A stretch of 42,788 nucleotides of DNA from Virgibacillus_R byunsanensis. Lineage in GTDB: Bacteria > Bacillota > Bacilli > Bacillales > Amphibacillaceae. Every line of letters starts with the position of its first letter. Position 1 is the stretch's first letter. The notes beneath the pieces were generated by a model. That model saw nothing but the letters and a program-made list of their open reading frames with translations. It was not told where the DNA came from and searched no databases. Location: positions 1 through 42,788 of the forward strand of contig NZ_JBHTKJ010000018.1 of NCBI RefSeq assembly GCF_042675965.1. Direction: 5' to 3'. Of the stretch, positions 8,386 to 16,640 are shown in pieces. Both the position numbers and the translations under genes were made by a program.

Positions 8386-8938
8386 GTTTCATACCACCTT
8401 TTACAAGACGTACATTAAAGTTTAAATAACTGACAAATCCCTTCGTAACAAAACGTGTTACATAAATCATTCCGATTGCGATCAATAATCCCAAACCAGT
8501 AAGTGTTATCGAAAAAAATAAGTCAAAGTATGCAAAAGTTCCTGGATAGATGACCAAATTAACCAACACCAATAAAGGAGAAACGATAAATGCTGCTCCT
8601 GAAACCCATCCTGAAAAAATCACGGCAACTAATGCTACGAACGGTCCAAGTACAATGACGACATTGAAAAATCCTAATCCAATCACTGCCCATACCGCTC
8701 GCAAGATATCACCTGCTGTAGACGTGTCCTCTACTTTCTCCAGGTAATGGGTGGCTAGTAATTCTTTCGCAATTTGGTTGGGGGAACCTAGTGATTGAGA
8801 AATCTCTTCTTCGGTTTTTCCCTCCACTTTTCCAATCTCAAAATGCTCTTGGAAATCTAGCAAAATATCTTCCCGCTCATCAGAGGAAAGTCTATTTAAT
8901 GCTGTGTCTAACTTCTTTAAAAATTGTTCTTTATTCAT
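8378..8938 (-). CDS. DUF1700 / HAAS-domain membrane protein
   Basis: 186 residues. Residues 1-70 form a helical HAAS domain (NKEQFLKKLDTALNRLSSDE, then GKTEEEISQSLGSP), a soluble module found beside PadR regulators. Three to four hydrophobic helices follow at about residues 80-170. It is thought to act with the co-encoded PadR protein as a membrane sensor or signal protein. It overlaps the PadR gene by 8 bases upstream and the DUF4097 gene by 8 bases downstream, giving a tightly coupled three-gene operon. Confidence 0.85.
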   Translation of the reverse strand: MNKEQFLKKLDTALNRLSSDEREDILLDFQEHFEIGKVEGKTEEEISQSLGSPNQIAKELLATHYLEKVEDTSTAGDILRAVWAVIGLGFFNVVIVLGPFVALVAVIFSGWVSGAAFIVSPLLVLVNLVIYPGTFAYFDLFFSITLTGLGLLIAIGMIYVTRFVTKGFVSYLNFNVRLVKGGMKHE

Positions 8939-9254
8939 CTGTTACACCTTCCTTTATTAAATGATTCACACCACTTGAAAATTGTTGCCATTCCCTCATA
9001 AGCACGTGAAGATAATCGCTTCCCTTATCCGTAGTCTTATAATATTTACGAGAAGGGCCTTCATTTGATTCCTGTAAATAGGTTGAAACATATGCTTCTT
9101 TTTTTAACCTTCTTAATAGCGGGTACACGGAACCTTCTGATATTGCAATCTTTTCAGAAATTTTTTGAACAAGTTCATATCCGTAACGATCTTTTTTATC
9201 TAACAATGCAAGCACACACAGTTCTAATGCACCCTTTTTAAATTGTATATTCAT
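8931..9254 (-). CDS. PadR-family transcriptional repressor
   Basis: 107 residues, the size of the short PadR subfamily. The winged helix is visible in LELCVLALLDKKDRYGYELV, SEGSVYPLLRRLKKE and the wing SRKYYKTTDKG, followed by one dimerisation helix. It is the first gene of the leftward PadR-DUF1700-DUF4097 operon, and proteins of this type usually repress their own operon. GGTACT-type motifs around the promoter at 9300-9370 are candidate binding sites. An effector cannot be inferred. Confidence 0.9.
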   Translation of the reverse strand: MNIQFKKGALELCVLALLDKKDRYGYELVQKISEKIAISEGSVYPLLRRLKKEAYVSTYLQESNEGPSRKYYKTTDKGSDYLHVLMREWQQFSSGVNHLIKEGVTDE

Positions 9255-9333
9255 GTTCTAATCACCTACATTCTTCATTTTCACTACTAAACATTGAACA
9301 GTACCGTCAAAAAATTAGTACCTCATGTAAATA

Positions 9334-9362
9334 ACTATATCACCTACTACTGTTTAATGCAA
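9334..9362 (-). promoter_or_regulatory. promoter of the padR operon with GGTACT-type candidate operator motifs
   Basis: On the minus strand TTGCAT (9357-9362) and TATAGT (9334-9339) are separated by 17 bases, a good SigA-like match. Around it are ACAGTACC at about 9299-9306, TAGTACC near 9316 and GGTACTGT at about 9363-9370. These form direct and inverted copies of one motif, as expected for autorepression. This is pattern reading only. Confidence 0.45.
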
Positions 9363-9404
9363 GGTACTGTATTTTTATTTTTTATGAAATCGTATTACAC
9401 ACAA

Positions 9405-9439
9405 AAAAAGGTTCAGATAACGGGTTATCTGAACCTTTT
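9405..9439 (-). terminator. rho-independent terminator
   Basis: AAAAGGTTCAGATAAC pairs perfectly with its complement over a 2-base centre, and on the minus strand the stem runs into T7. It ends the transcript of the small gene at 9466-9636. Confidence 0.85.
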
Positions 9440-9465
9440 GCTTGCCTATTTTCATACTGTAGTAA

Positions 9466-9636
9466 TCAACCACCCATTTTTCGGCGGTTATTACTAGTCT
9501 TTTTCGCTTGCTGACTTTTCATGGAATGTATCGAATTAAAATTGAAGTTATTTTTGTTATTCGCTTGTGCTTGTTTCTTTTTCTCCAGGAATTGCTGGAC
9601 TTTATCTTGCGTACTTGGTTTCTTTTCGTTAGACAT
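9466..9636 (-). CDS. small basic, Asn/Lys/Gln-rich protein
   Basis: A 56-residue frame starting at ATG 9636 with AGGAGA upstream and ending TGA at 9466, followed by a strong terminator. The sequence is hydrophilic, with a Lys/Gln-rich helix (KVQQFLEKKKQAQA), an Asn-rich linker (NNKNNFNFNS) and a basic tail (NNRRKMGG). There is no membrane segment. Composition and size recall minor spore or nucleic-acid-binding peptides, but I do not recognise the family. Ribosome binding site, stop and terminator together make it a real gene. Confidence 0.65.
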   Translation of the reverse strand: MSNEKKPSTQDKVQQFLEKKKQAQANNKNNFNFNSIHSMKSQQAKKTSNNRRKMGG

Positions 9637-9708
9637 TAAGTTGTCTCCTCTACTATTTCTATTACCATCTTATTATAATACTAAATCTAATTTATAGCTA
9701 TTTTTTAT

Positions 9709-10203
9709 TCAATCACCTCGAAAAAATACTATCTCCGTCCTAATTTCTTCACCAATATCCAGAATTCCGTACGAGTAATAGCGAAGTTTCCGCTTATCGG
9801 TTGGGGATCCCGGATTAAATAGCAGTTCACCTTTAACATATCGGATTACCGGAATGTGAGAATGCCCAAATATAATTACATCTACCTCTTCTTCCTCAAA
9901 CGCTTCCATTACGCGCTTTTCCGTTGTCTTTTTGTCACCATGTCCATGGACAACGCCAATGTTGAATCCATTTACCTCGACAATTTGCTGTGATGGAAAT
10001 TGTTCTGTTATCTCATCAGGATCAACATTCCCATATACGCCCTTCACTTCCCCGTAACTAGAAAGCGTTTTGTAAACATCCATCGATTTCCAATCCCCAG
10101 CATGAATAATCAGGTCCGCTGTTTTACATGCTGTAACTAGACGGTTTGGCAGTTGTTTCCCTTGGTTAGATAGATGCGTATCTGCTGTTACAACGATTTT
10201 CAC
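9709..10203 (-). CDS. ysnB: YfcE/MJ0936-type metallophosphoesterase (YsnB-like)
   Basis: 164 residues, typical for this compact calcineurin-like family. Metal ligands are in order: DTH near residues 8-10, GDWKS around 37, GNVD around 59, HGHGD around 87 and GHSH around 117. It should hydrolyse phosphodiesters or phosphomonoesters with two metal ions; the natural substrate is not settled for the family. The start ATG at 10203 has AGGAGC upstream. It is transcribed away from yojN across a 103-base gap and upstream of the 56-residue gene. Confidence 0.85.
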   Translation of the reverse strand: MKIVVTADTHLSNQGKQLPNRLVTACKTADLIIHAGDWKSMDVYKTLSSYGEVKGVYGNVDPDEITEQFPSQQIVEVNGFNIGVVHGHGDKKTTEKRVMEAFEEEEVDVIIFGHSHIPVIRYVKGELLFNPGSPTDKRKLRYYSYGILDIGEEIRTEIVFFRGD

Positions 10204-10256
10204 TTCACACAGCTCCTTTTCTTCTTAATAGAATTACCTAAAATAACCTTCAACCT

Positions 10257-10285
10257 TTGTTATCTCCACTTATAAGGTTTAAAAT
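10257..10285 (+). promoter_or_regulatory. candidate promoter of yojN-yojO
   Basis: TTGTTA at 10257-10262 and TAAAAT at 10280-10285 are 17 bases apart, ahead of an AAAGGAG ribosome binding site and the ATG at 10307. This is a reasonable SigA-like match. Confidence 0.45.
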
Positions 10286-10306
10286 GTCCTTGAAAGGAGT
10301 TTATCC

Positions 10307-11182
10307 ATGCATACGAACTACAATCTACCCGAAAACATAACAGATATTTTATATAATACCAAAAGAAAAGACGATGACACATTACAAGAATTGATCAAAC
10401 AAGGAGGGTACGTCCCCCCTCAAATAGATTTGTTAATCGATGCCATTTCAGCACTTAGTATGGGGAAAAATGTGTTACTAAAAGGTCCAACAGGCGCAGG
10501 TAAAACCAAGTTCGCTGAAACGCTATCCAACCTGTTCCACCAACCAATGTTCAGTGTCAATTGTTCGGTCGATTTGGATGCTGAGAGCTTAATGGGCTTT
10601 AAAACATTATCCTATGAAGACGGTAAACAACAAATTGAATTTGTTCCAGGCCCAGTGACAAGTGCGATGAATAACGGGACATTTCTCTATATTGATGAAG
10701 TAAATATGGCAAAACCGGAGACATTGCCGCTTATTAACGGTGTACTTGACTACCGCAGAACCATCACCAATCCATTTACTAATGAAATTATTACGGCAAA
10801 AGAAGGCTTTAATGTGATTGCTGCGATCAACGAAGGCTATGTTGGTACAGTTCCACTAAATGAAGCATTAAAAAACCGTTTTATCGTCATTGACGTTCCC
10901 TATTTGGAAGGAGAACAACTAAAAGAATTAATTCAGACAAATACCCGGCTAACCGACCAAACGACCATTGATTTATTTGTTACCTTGTCCACTGATTTAA
11001 TTCGTGCGGTTTATCAAGGGAAACTGTCAGAGGATGCCGCATCAATCCGAGCTTTACTTGATGCCTGTGATCTGAGTGATATGATCCCACCAAAGCGTGC
11101 GGTTCTTCGAGCAATCGTGGATAAACTGGATGAAGAACGCGAACGGGAATTTGTTATTAATTTAGCAGACACCTTGTTTTAA
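10307..11182 (+). CDS. yojN: MoxR/NorQ-type AAA+ ATPase
   Basis: A 291-residue AAA+ ATPase. Walker A GPTGAGKT is at 60-67, Walker B FLYIDE at about 126-131, and sensor I is in NVIAAINEG. It matches the NorQ/CbbQ/MoxR group, which acts with a VWA-domain partner to insert cofactors or remodel proteins. The partner yojO follows 144 bases downstream on the same strand, as in Bacillus subtilis. The target of the Bacillus pair is not established. The start has AAAGGAG upstream. Confidence 0.88.
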   Translation: MHTNYNLPENITDILYNTKRKDDDTLQELIKQGGYVPPQIDLLIDAISALSMGKNVLLKGPTGAGKTKFAETLSNLFHQPMFSVNCSVDLDAESLMGFKTLSYEDGKQQIEFVPGPVTSAMNNGTFLYIDEVNMAKPETLPLINGVLDYRRTITNPFTNEIITAKEGFNVIAAINEGYVGTVPLNEALKNRFIVIDVPYLEGEQLKELIQTNTRLTDQTTIDLFVTLSTDLIRAVYQGKLSEDAASIRALLDACDLSDMIPPKRAVLRAIVDKLDEEREREFVINLADTLF

Positions 11183-11194
11183 TTATTGAAAAGC

Positions 11195-11312
11195 AGAGGC
11201 GACTGGGATGGGGTGAAACGCATAAGCAAGGAACCGTAGAATAGGTGTTTTTCTACGTGGAGTGTCCATTGCCTATGTCGCGAACCCTAAGGAGTCGCAA
11301 CTAGATCTTCGA
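11195..11312. repeat. dispersed intergenic repeat between yojN and yojO
   Basis: The gap starts AGCAGAGGCGACTGGG and ends GGAGTCGCAACTAGA, so its outer parts form an imperfect inverted pair (GCGACT/AGTCGC). GC content is above the neighbourhood. Similar blocks occur in intergenic regions of other Bacillaceae as I know them. It separates two genes that are normally co-transcribed but leaves the yojO ribosome binding site (AAAGGAGG) intact. Confidence 0.5.
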
Positions 11313-11326
11313 AAGGAGGATGCCGG

Positions 11327-13243
11327 ATGAAATATAACCGCTGGGATGATTCCAAAATAGATACCAATTTGTTTCTACAATTACAAGACCTGTCCACTAT
11401 ATTATCCGATAATCCCGATTTAACATTCGAATATAAGTATGGGGCGTTTATCGATCTTATCGATGAAAAAATAACCGGCAGTCATTTCTGGGATCTCGAC
11501 AATATAGTAATGAAGGAATCCGGGTACAAGACGGATGTGTTCCTGCGTACGATTGGAACATTACATCATTCACATATCCCTTCCCTGAAGGCCTATTTCG
11601 AAACAATCAATGATTTAGGTTTATCTAGGTTTGCTGCTCAACTCATTACATTACTGGAAGATTTGCGGTTAGAAGAAATCATTAAAAAGAAACGCCCTGG
11701 TACGAAAAAAGACTTTGCTCTCCGAAAAAAGCACCTGAAGCACTATTTTGAGACCCAATTAGCGACAAATGTAACAAGAAGTAATCCACTTGACGAATTG
11801 TTTTGTCTCATCTATCTGTTGCTTCAAACAAATCAGCCAGACCCAACATTCACAAGAGCAAATGTGGCGCAGCTTGACCAGTTGGAAAAATTAAAACCAC
11901 TCGTGTATTCCTTTTTTGAAGCAAAAAGCACAAAAGGTATTACCAGGATTGCTGAGCAAATTGTGTTGTCATTAGCAGCTTATAAAGATATGGTCCATGT
12001 CTATTTCACATTTCCAATCTCGTACATAGAAAAGTATGAGACGAATACCATGTTTGATGAATTAACACGGACAGATGAGCTTGTGGACGATTTCAAAGAA
12101 AACATCGATGAAGAAAATAATGAATATATGGATGAACAATTTTCTTCCTGGCACACCGAAAATCAAAACAGTGACCGGAAGCAGAACTTTCTGCAGTTTG
12201 AATTGGAAGCTGGTACGAAAACCAACATGATGGGTGGTGGAACAAGAGAAACCGAGGATGCCGACCAAGCGATGGGTACCATTCAAGGGGCATCAGGAGA
12301 AAGTGATCAAAATGACTACTCAGAAGTCAAGTCCCTACAAAAACAAAGCACAAACCAAGGCAAGCAAACAAACGAAGCCGCTTATGGCGAGGAAAATAAA
12401 GACGCTGTCGCAATTGTGAAGAAAGCAGAATCTCCAACCCAAGAAGATGAACTTGCTTACAACCACGCAGTCAGCACAATCGAAACGTACAAACGAAAGC
12501 TTGCAACGACCATCGAAAAAGTATTGGAACACAAGCGAAATGCACCAAGGAAAGATTTAGTCATCGGTCGACTATCCAAAAAATTACTGCCCGTTATTAC
12601 GGATGAAAATCCACGGGTCTTTTATAAGAAAAACCAGGAATCAAAAGACATGGATGCTGCTTTCACCCTGCTTGTCGACTGTTCCGCTTCCATGCACAAC
12701 AAAATGGATGAAACAAAACGAGGAATCGTACTATTCCATGAAGTATTAAAGCAATTGAAGATCCCCCACTCCATCGTCGGATTCTGGGAGGATGCAAATG
12801 ACGTAAAGGAAAGCTATCAACCAAATTATTTTCATGAAATGCATTCCTTCTCAGGTTCCCTCTATCAAAACACAGGAGCCAACATCATGCAGCTCGAGCC
12901 ACAAGAAGATAATCGTGATGGCTTTAGTATCCGTGTTATGACTAAGGAGTTAGCTGCCAGACGAGAGAAGAACAAATTCCTGCTCGTATTCTCAGACGGC
13001 GAACCAGCCGCTGCCAATTATGATCAGAATGGAATTATTGACACGAACGTCGCCGTATCAGAAGCACGCAAAAAAGGCATCGATATCATCGGAATGTTTC
13101 TCGCTGATGGAGAGATCGATGAACGTGAAGATGAAACGATGAAAAATATTTACGGAAAAGAACGTCTAATGATTCCAAGTGTTGAGGAGTTACCTGAACA
13201 CTTTGCACCGCTTTTGAAGAGATTGTTGTTGCGGATGGTTTAG
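11327..13243 (+). CDS. yojO: VWA-domain protein, partner of the MoxR-type ATPase
   Basis: 638 residues, the length I recall for Bacillus subtilis YojO, related to NorD/CobT-like proteins. The N-terminal 270 residues are helical. A low-complexity acidic and Gln-rich linker follows at about 270-370. The C-terminal von Willebrand A domain begins with the MIDAS motif DCSAS at about 451-455. Such proteins bind the co-encoded AAA+ ATPase and recruit the client. The last 101 codons exist again, almost unchanged, at 28056-28361, with the catabolic island in between. The start ATG has AAAGGAGG upstream. Confidence 0.88.
   Translation: MKYNRWDDSKIDTNLFLQLQDLSTILSDNPDLTFEYKYGAFIDLIDEKITGSHFWDLDNIVMKESGYKTDVFLRTIGTLHHSHIPSLKAYFETINDLGLSRFAAQLITLLEDLRLEEIIKKKRPGTKKDFALRKKHLKHYFETQLATNVTRSNPLDELFCLIYLLLQTNQPDPTFTRANVAQLDQLEKLKPLVYSFFEAKSTKGITRIAEQIVLSLAAYKDMVHVYFTFPISYIEKYETNTMFDELTRTDELVDDFKENIDEENNEYMDEQFSSWHTENQNSDRKQNFLQFELEAGTKTNMMGGGTRETEDADQAMGTIQGASGESDQNDYSEVKSLQKQSTNQGKQTNEAAYGEENKDAVAIVKKAESPTQEDELAYNHAVSTIETYKRKLATTIEKVLEHKRNAPRKDLVIGRLSKKLLPVITDENPRVFYKKNQESKDMDAAFTLLVDCSASMHNKMDETKRGIVLFHEVLKQLKIPHSIVGFWEDANDVKESYQPNYFHEMHSFSGSLYQNTGANIMQLEPQEDNRDGFSIRVMTKELAARREKNKFLLVFSDGEPAAANYDQNGIIDTNVAVSEARKKGIDIIGMFLADGEIDEREDETMKNIYGKERLMIPSVEELPEHFAPLLKRLLLRMV
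12938..13243 (+). repeat. direct repeat, left copy (yojO 3' end)
   Basis: These 306 bases are repeated at 28056-28361. The first 35 or so bases differ at several, mostly silent, sites. The remaining roughly 270 bases differ at only two positions that I could find. A further 31 bases (12799-12829) reappear at 28007-28037. Similarity stops just after the shared stop codon (TAGGAG). The two copies bracket the island. Confidence 0.9.
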
Positions 13244-13550
13244 GAGTTTAAATACCTCACCATGTTGGATTGTTAAAATGTACTGATAATACAAACATAT
13301 TAATAGCATTTTTGTTCTATATGAAATTCGGATGTATAAAAAAAGAAGACTTAAGGAAGCAGAAATCCTCACAAAATAACAACCGAAAGTTATGATTAAT
13401 TTTAGCAGATGAAGAATTTTATAAATAACGTGAGCTCTCGTTAATCAAATGAGGGCATCACTCTTCTTTACAAACTAAGAGAAGTGGGTCTTTAGTAATA
13501 ATTTAATCAAACCCATCCTCTCTGAAACCTTCAAACAGGTTAAAGGTATA
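13244..13550. other. 307-base gap between yojO and the catabolic island
   Basis: I see no gene and no strong terminator, although two leftward and rightward transcription units converge here. The gap is AT-rich. It probably contains the left junction of the island, since similarity with the right-hand yojO copy ends at 13249. Confidence 0.4.
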
Positions 13551-14426
13551 TTATGTTTTCATTAACATACCGTCTACTTTTAATCCTACAACATCCTCTA
13601 ACCATTTCGAGGTGTCAATTAACTTGCCTTTATTTATTCCAATTTCTTCCCCCATTTGCTCGAACATATTGACGACATCCTCTGTACAGACATTACCAGC
13701 AGCTTTAGGAGCAAAAGGGCAACCTCCTAACCCACCAATTGAGGTGTCGAATTGTCTTACTCCTTCTTGGTAACCTGCTAACACATTCGCTATTCCTAAT
13801 CCTCGTGTGTTATGAAAATGTAAGCCGAGTTCTACTTCTTTTCCAAACTGTTTGTAAAATGCTTTAGAAATACTTTGAACTTGCCCTGGATCTGCTAACC
13901 CAGTTGTATCAGCTAAAGTAATTTTTTTTGCACCAGCATTTAAAAACTCCTCTGCTGTTTTTAAAATCTTTCTTTCTGGGATGTTTCCATCAAACGGACA
14001 ACCAAAAGCCGTGCCAAGAACTCCATTTACGACTTTTCCAGATTCAGTGCCACCTTTTATAACTGGTGTTAATTCTGTGATTGATTCTTTTACAGAACGT
14101 TTTACATTCTTTTGATTAAATGTATCACTAGTTGCTAGAACAACATGTAAAAAATCAACATTAGCTTCTAACGCACGATTTAGTCCTGATTGACTTAACA
14201 CGAGTCCTGCATATTTTACGGTTTCTGTTCTAGGTACTAGTTTCATTAATTCTTCTGTATCAGCCATTTGTGGGATTACTTTGGGGTTAACAAATGAAAC
14301 AGCTTCAATTAATTCAATACCTGAATCAATCAATCTGTTAATCAATTCAAGTTTTTCTTCTAACAACAAAAGCTTTTTTACATTTTGTATTCCGTCTCTG
14401 GGACCAACTTCACAAATTGTTATCAT
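13551..14426 (-). CDS. HMG-CoA lyase-family enzyme (DRE-TIM aldolase), probable acyl-CoA lyase
   Basis: 291 residues, slightly short of a typical HMG-CoA lyase. PRDGIQ at 9-14 carries the catalytic Arg-Asp. HFHNTRG at 203-209 supplies metal-binding His residues, and GGLGGCPFAP at 231-240 holds the active-site loop Cys at 236. The family cleaves 3-hydroxy-3-methyl acyl-CoAs to acetyl-CoA and a keto acid. The gene is coupled to the GntR regulator (TAATG overlap) and faces a CoA-transferase and a LeuCD-type hydratase. That suggests a branched malyl- or citramalyl-CoA substrate rather than leucine-derived HMG-CoA; this last step is inference. No liu/leucine catabolism genes are adjacent. Confidence 0.82.
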   Translation of the reverse strand: MITICEVGPRDGIQNVKKLLLLEEKLELINRLIDSGIELIEAVSFVNPKVIPQMADTEELMKLVPRTETVKYAGLVLSQSGLNRALEANVDFLHVVLATSDTFNQKNVKRSVKESITELTPVIKGGTESGKVVNGVLGTAFGCPFDGNIPERKILKTAEEFLNAGAKKITLADTTGLADPGQVQSISKAFYKQFGKEVELGLHFHNTRGLGIANVLAGYQEGVRQFDTSIGGLGGCPFAPKAAGNVCTEDVVNMFEQMGEEIGINKGKLIDTSKWLEDVVGLKVDGMLMKT

Positions 14427-15085
14427 TAAGACTCTCCCTGTTTATAAAATTTTGATGATTCGACACTAGACAAAACAAAATCTCTACCTGTAAAAATGTG
14501 ATCTTGCATAGATACAAGCGCTCGATCTGAATCACGGTTGCGAATTGCTTCAATTAACCTTACATGTGTCTCAAAAGATCTTTCAATATCTTTTCGGTCA
14601 TACCAATAAAATGAACTGAATACTAATGGCAAAAAAACTACTTTGGAAATATGAAAATTAAGATAATCATTTTTAGAAGCTTTAATAATGGCATTATGAA
14701 AATCACTGTTGTTATTCATTATCTGCTTTGTAATTGATTTCTCTTTCAAATCATTTTCAAGTAAACTAGAGAATTCATCCACTAAACTATCCATCTTTTC
14801 CAAGTCTTCTTTATCTCGATTATTTGCCGCTAGCTTAGCTGCATAGCTTTCTAATAAAGAACGCAAATCATAAATTTGCTTAATATCTTCATAAGAGAAT
14901 TGACGAACCATCATTCCTCGACTTAACGATATGATTAAACCATCAGATTCAAGACTTTTTAATGCTTCACGTATAGGGGTTCGGCTTACACTTAATTCTT
15001 TGGCTAAAGATTCTTCCGTTAATCTAGAACCTGGTTCGTATTTTCCAAGAATAATTGCATTTTTTATAGATTCATATGGATTCAT
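14426..15085 (-). CDS. GntR-family regulator, FCD (FadR/VanR-like) subgroup
   Basis: 219 residues. The N-terminal 70 residues form a winged helix (LTEESLAKELSVSRTPIREALKSL), and residues of about 75-205 form the all-helical FCD ligand domain, with His/Asp metal-site candidates in DFHNAI, ETHVRLI and QDHI. FCD regulators sense organic acids and usually repress catabolic operons. The palindrome TTGTATACAA occurs just upstream of its own start (15106-15115), beside the divergent CoA-transferase promoter, and twice at the other end of the island. It is therefore the probable local regulator of the whole island. Its stop overlaps the lyase ATG. Confidence 0.9.
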   Translation of the reverse strand: MNPYESIKNAIILGKYEPGSRLTEESLAKELSVSRTPIREALKSLESDGLIISLSRGMMVRQFSYEDIKQIYDLRSLLESYAAKLAANNRDKEDLEKMDSLVDEFSSLLENDLKEKSITKQIMNNNSDFHNAIIKASKNDYLNFHISKVVFLPLVFSSFYWYDRKDIERSFETHVRLIEAIRNRDSDRALVSMQDHIFTGRDFVLSSVESSKFYKQGES

Positions 15086-15105
15086 AATTACACCTCACAC
15101 TTCCT

Positions 15106-15115
15106 TTGTATACAA
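15106..15115. promoter_or_regulatory. TTGTATACAA operator 1 (regulator gene leader)
   Basis: A perfect 10-bp palindrome 21 bases ahead of the GntR-family start codon, between promoter and ribosome binding site, well placed for autorepression. Identical sites are at 15232, 26419 and 26554. Confidence 0.7.
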
Positions 15116-15231
15116 TAGCTAAATAAAAAGTAGCCCCTCCCCACTAGATTAGATTGAATACCTCCATTTTAGCACATTTTAGGAACAAAATACACATTAA
15201 TTACTATTTTTCTAAATATTTAGTTTACACT

Positions 15232-15241
15232 TTGTATACAA
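15232..15241. promoter_or_regulatory. TTGTATACAA operator 2 (CoA-transferase promoter)
   Basis: A perfect 10-bp palindrome. TTACAC upstream and TAAACT downstream could be a weak -35/-10 pair with 17-base spacing, which would place the operator in the spacer. The 329-base divergent region 15086-15414 contains nothing else I can name; the CoA-transferase ribosome binding site TAAGGAGG is at 15403-15410. Confidence 0.7.
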
Positions 15242-15417
15242 TGGTGTTAAACTATTGATAGTGGCTATTTTATTTATCACCCCTATTATAGATGGAATGC
15301 CACTAATCCATTATTCACTTCATTTTGATTATTGCATTATTATGAAAAAAATATGAAATGATATCTTAAATCCATATTCACCTTACACCCAAACCTATGA
15401 TATAAGGAGGAATATTG

Positions 15418-16620
15418 ATGACGAATGAAAGACTACCACTTGAAGGTGTCCGTATTATTGAAATGGGATCGTTATTAGCTGGTCCTTTTACCGGGCGTCT
15501 GTTAGGTGACTTCGGAGCTGAAGTCATCAAAATAGAAGCACCAGATAAGCAAGACCCTATGAGAGATTGGGGAAAACAAAAAGATGGTCATGGACTCTGG
15601 TGGCCAATTCAATCACGAAATAAGAAATCTATCACATTAAATTTACGAGTAAAGGAAGGTCAGGAGTTATTCAAAAAAATTATCAAAGATTCCGATGCAA
15701 TTATTGAAAACTTCCGTCCTGGAACATTGGAAAAATGGGGCTTATCTTATGAAACTTTAAAAGAAATTAACCCAGGAATAATCATGGTTCGAACATCAGG
15801 GTTTGGCCAAACAGGTCCATATAACAAACGAGCTGGTTTTGGAAGCATTGGAGAAGCTATGGGAGGACTAAGGTATGTCACAGGATTCCCGGATCGTCCT
15901 CCTTCACGAATAGGCATCTCACTTGGGGATACGTTAGCAGCGTTATTCGCAACAATCGGTTGTTTAACAGCACTTCATGAGCGCCATGAATCTGGGGAAG
16001 GTCAAGTTGTTGATACAGCAATCTATGAAGCTGTATTTTCTGTAATGGAAAGTGTTATTCCTGATTACTTATTAACTGATTATATAAGGGAACGCATGGG
16101 TAATATATTACCCGGAGTAGCTCCGTCAAATATATACAAAACAAAAGATGACACTTATGTCGTAATAGGTGCTAACGCAGATGGTGTCTTTAAACGCCTC
16201 TGTGCATCGATGGACCAGCCAGAATTAGCAGAAAACCCTAAGTATGCCACTCATCATGCGAGAAGTGACAATATGAAAGAACTTGATTTACTCATTGAAA
16301 AGTGGACAAAAACTTTAACGGCGGATATAGTCTTGAAAAAACTTGAAGAAAGTGGTGTACCTTCTGGATTAATCTATTCAGCAGAGGACATTGTGAAGGA
16401 TCCCCAGTACAAAGCCCGAGACATGATTATATCGGCGAAACATGAAGAACTAGGAGATTTTCCAATGCCTGGCATTGTACCGAAATTAAGCCGAACTCCA
16501 GGAAAAGTTAAACATGTTGGTGCCGAATATGTTGGAAAACACAATGAAGACATCTATAAAAAATTATTAGAAATTGATGATCAAGAATTTGAAAGATTGA
16601 AAGAGTCTAAAACTATTTAG
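15418..16620 (+). CDS. class III (CaiB/BaiF) acyl-CoA transferase
   Basis: 400 residues from the ATG at 15418 (TAAGGAGG upstream, 7-base spacing). N-terminal LPLEGVRIIEMG and LLGDFGAEVIKIE are the family's CoA-binding fold. The catalytic Asp that carries the acyl-anhydride is in ISLGDTLA at about residue 171. FRPGTLEKWGL and SGFGQTGPY are further family hallmarks. Such enzymes move CoA between carboxylic acids, for example from succinyl-CoA to citramalate or itaconate. With a LeuCD-type hydratase next and an HMG-CoA-lyase-like enzyme across the promoter, I infer it activates a hydroxylated dicarboxylate for cleavage. Exact acids are not readable. Confidence 0.88.
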   Translation: MTNERLPLEGVRIIEMGSLLAGPFTGRLLGDFGAEVIKIEAPDKQDPMRDWGKQKDGHGLWWPIQSRNKKSITLNLRVKEGQELFKKIIKDSDAIIENFRPGTLEKWGLSYETLKEINPGIIMVRTSGFGQTGPYNKRAGFGSIGEAMGGLRYVTGFPDRPPSRIGISLGDTLAALFATIGCLTALHERHESGEGQVVDTAIYEAVFSVMESVIPDYLLTDYIRERMGNILPGVAPSNIYKTKDDTYVVIGANADGVFKRLCASMDQPELAENPKYATHHARSDNMKELDLLIEKWTKTLTADIVLKKLEESGVPSGLIYSAEDIVKDPQYKARDMIISAKHEELGDFPMPGIVPKLSRTPGKVKHVGAEYVGKHNEDIYKKLLEIDDQEFERLKESKTI

Positions 16621-16640
16621 TAATAAAGGATGTGTGCTAC

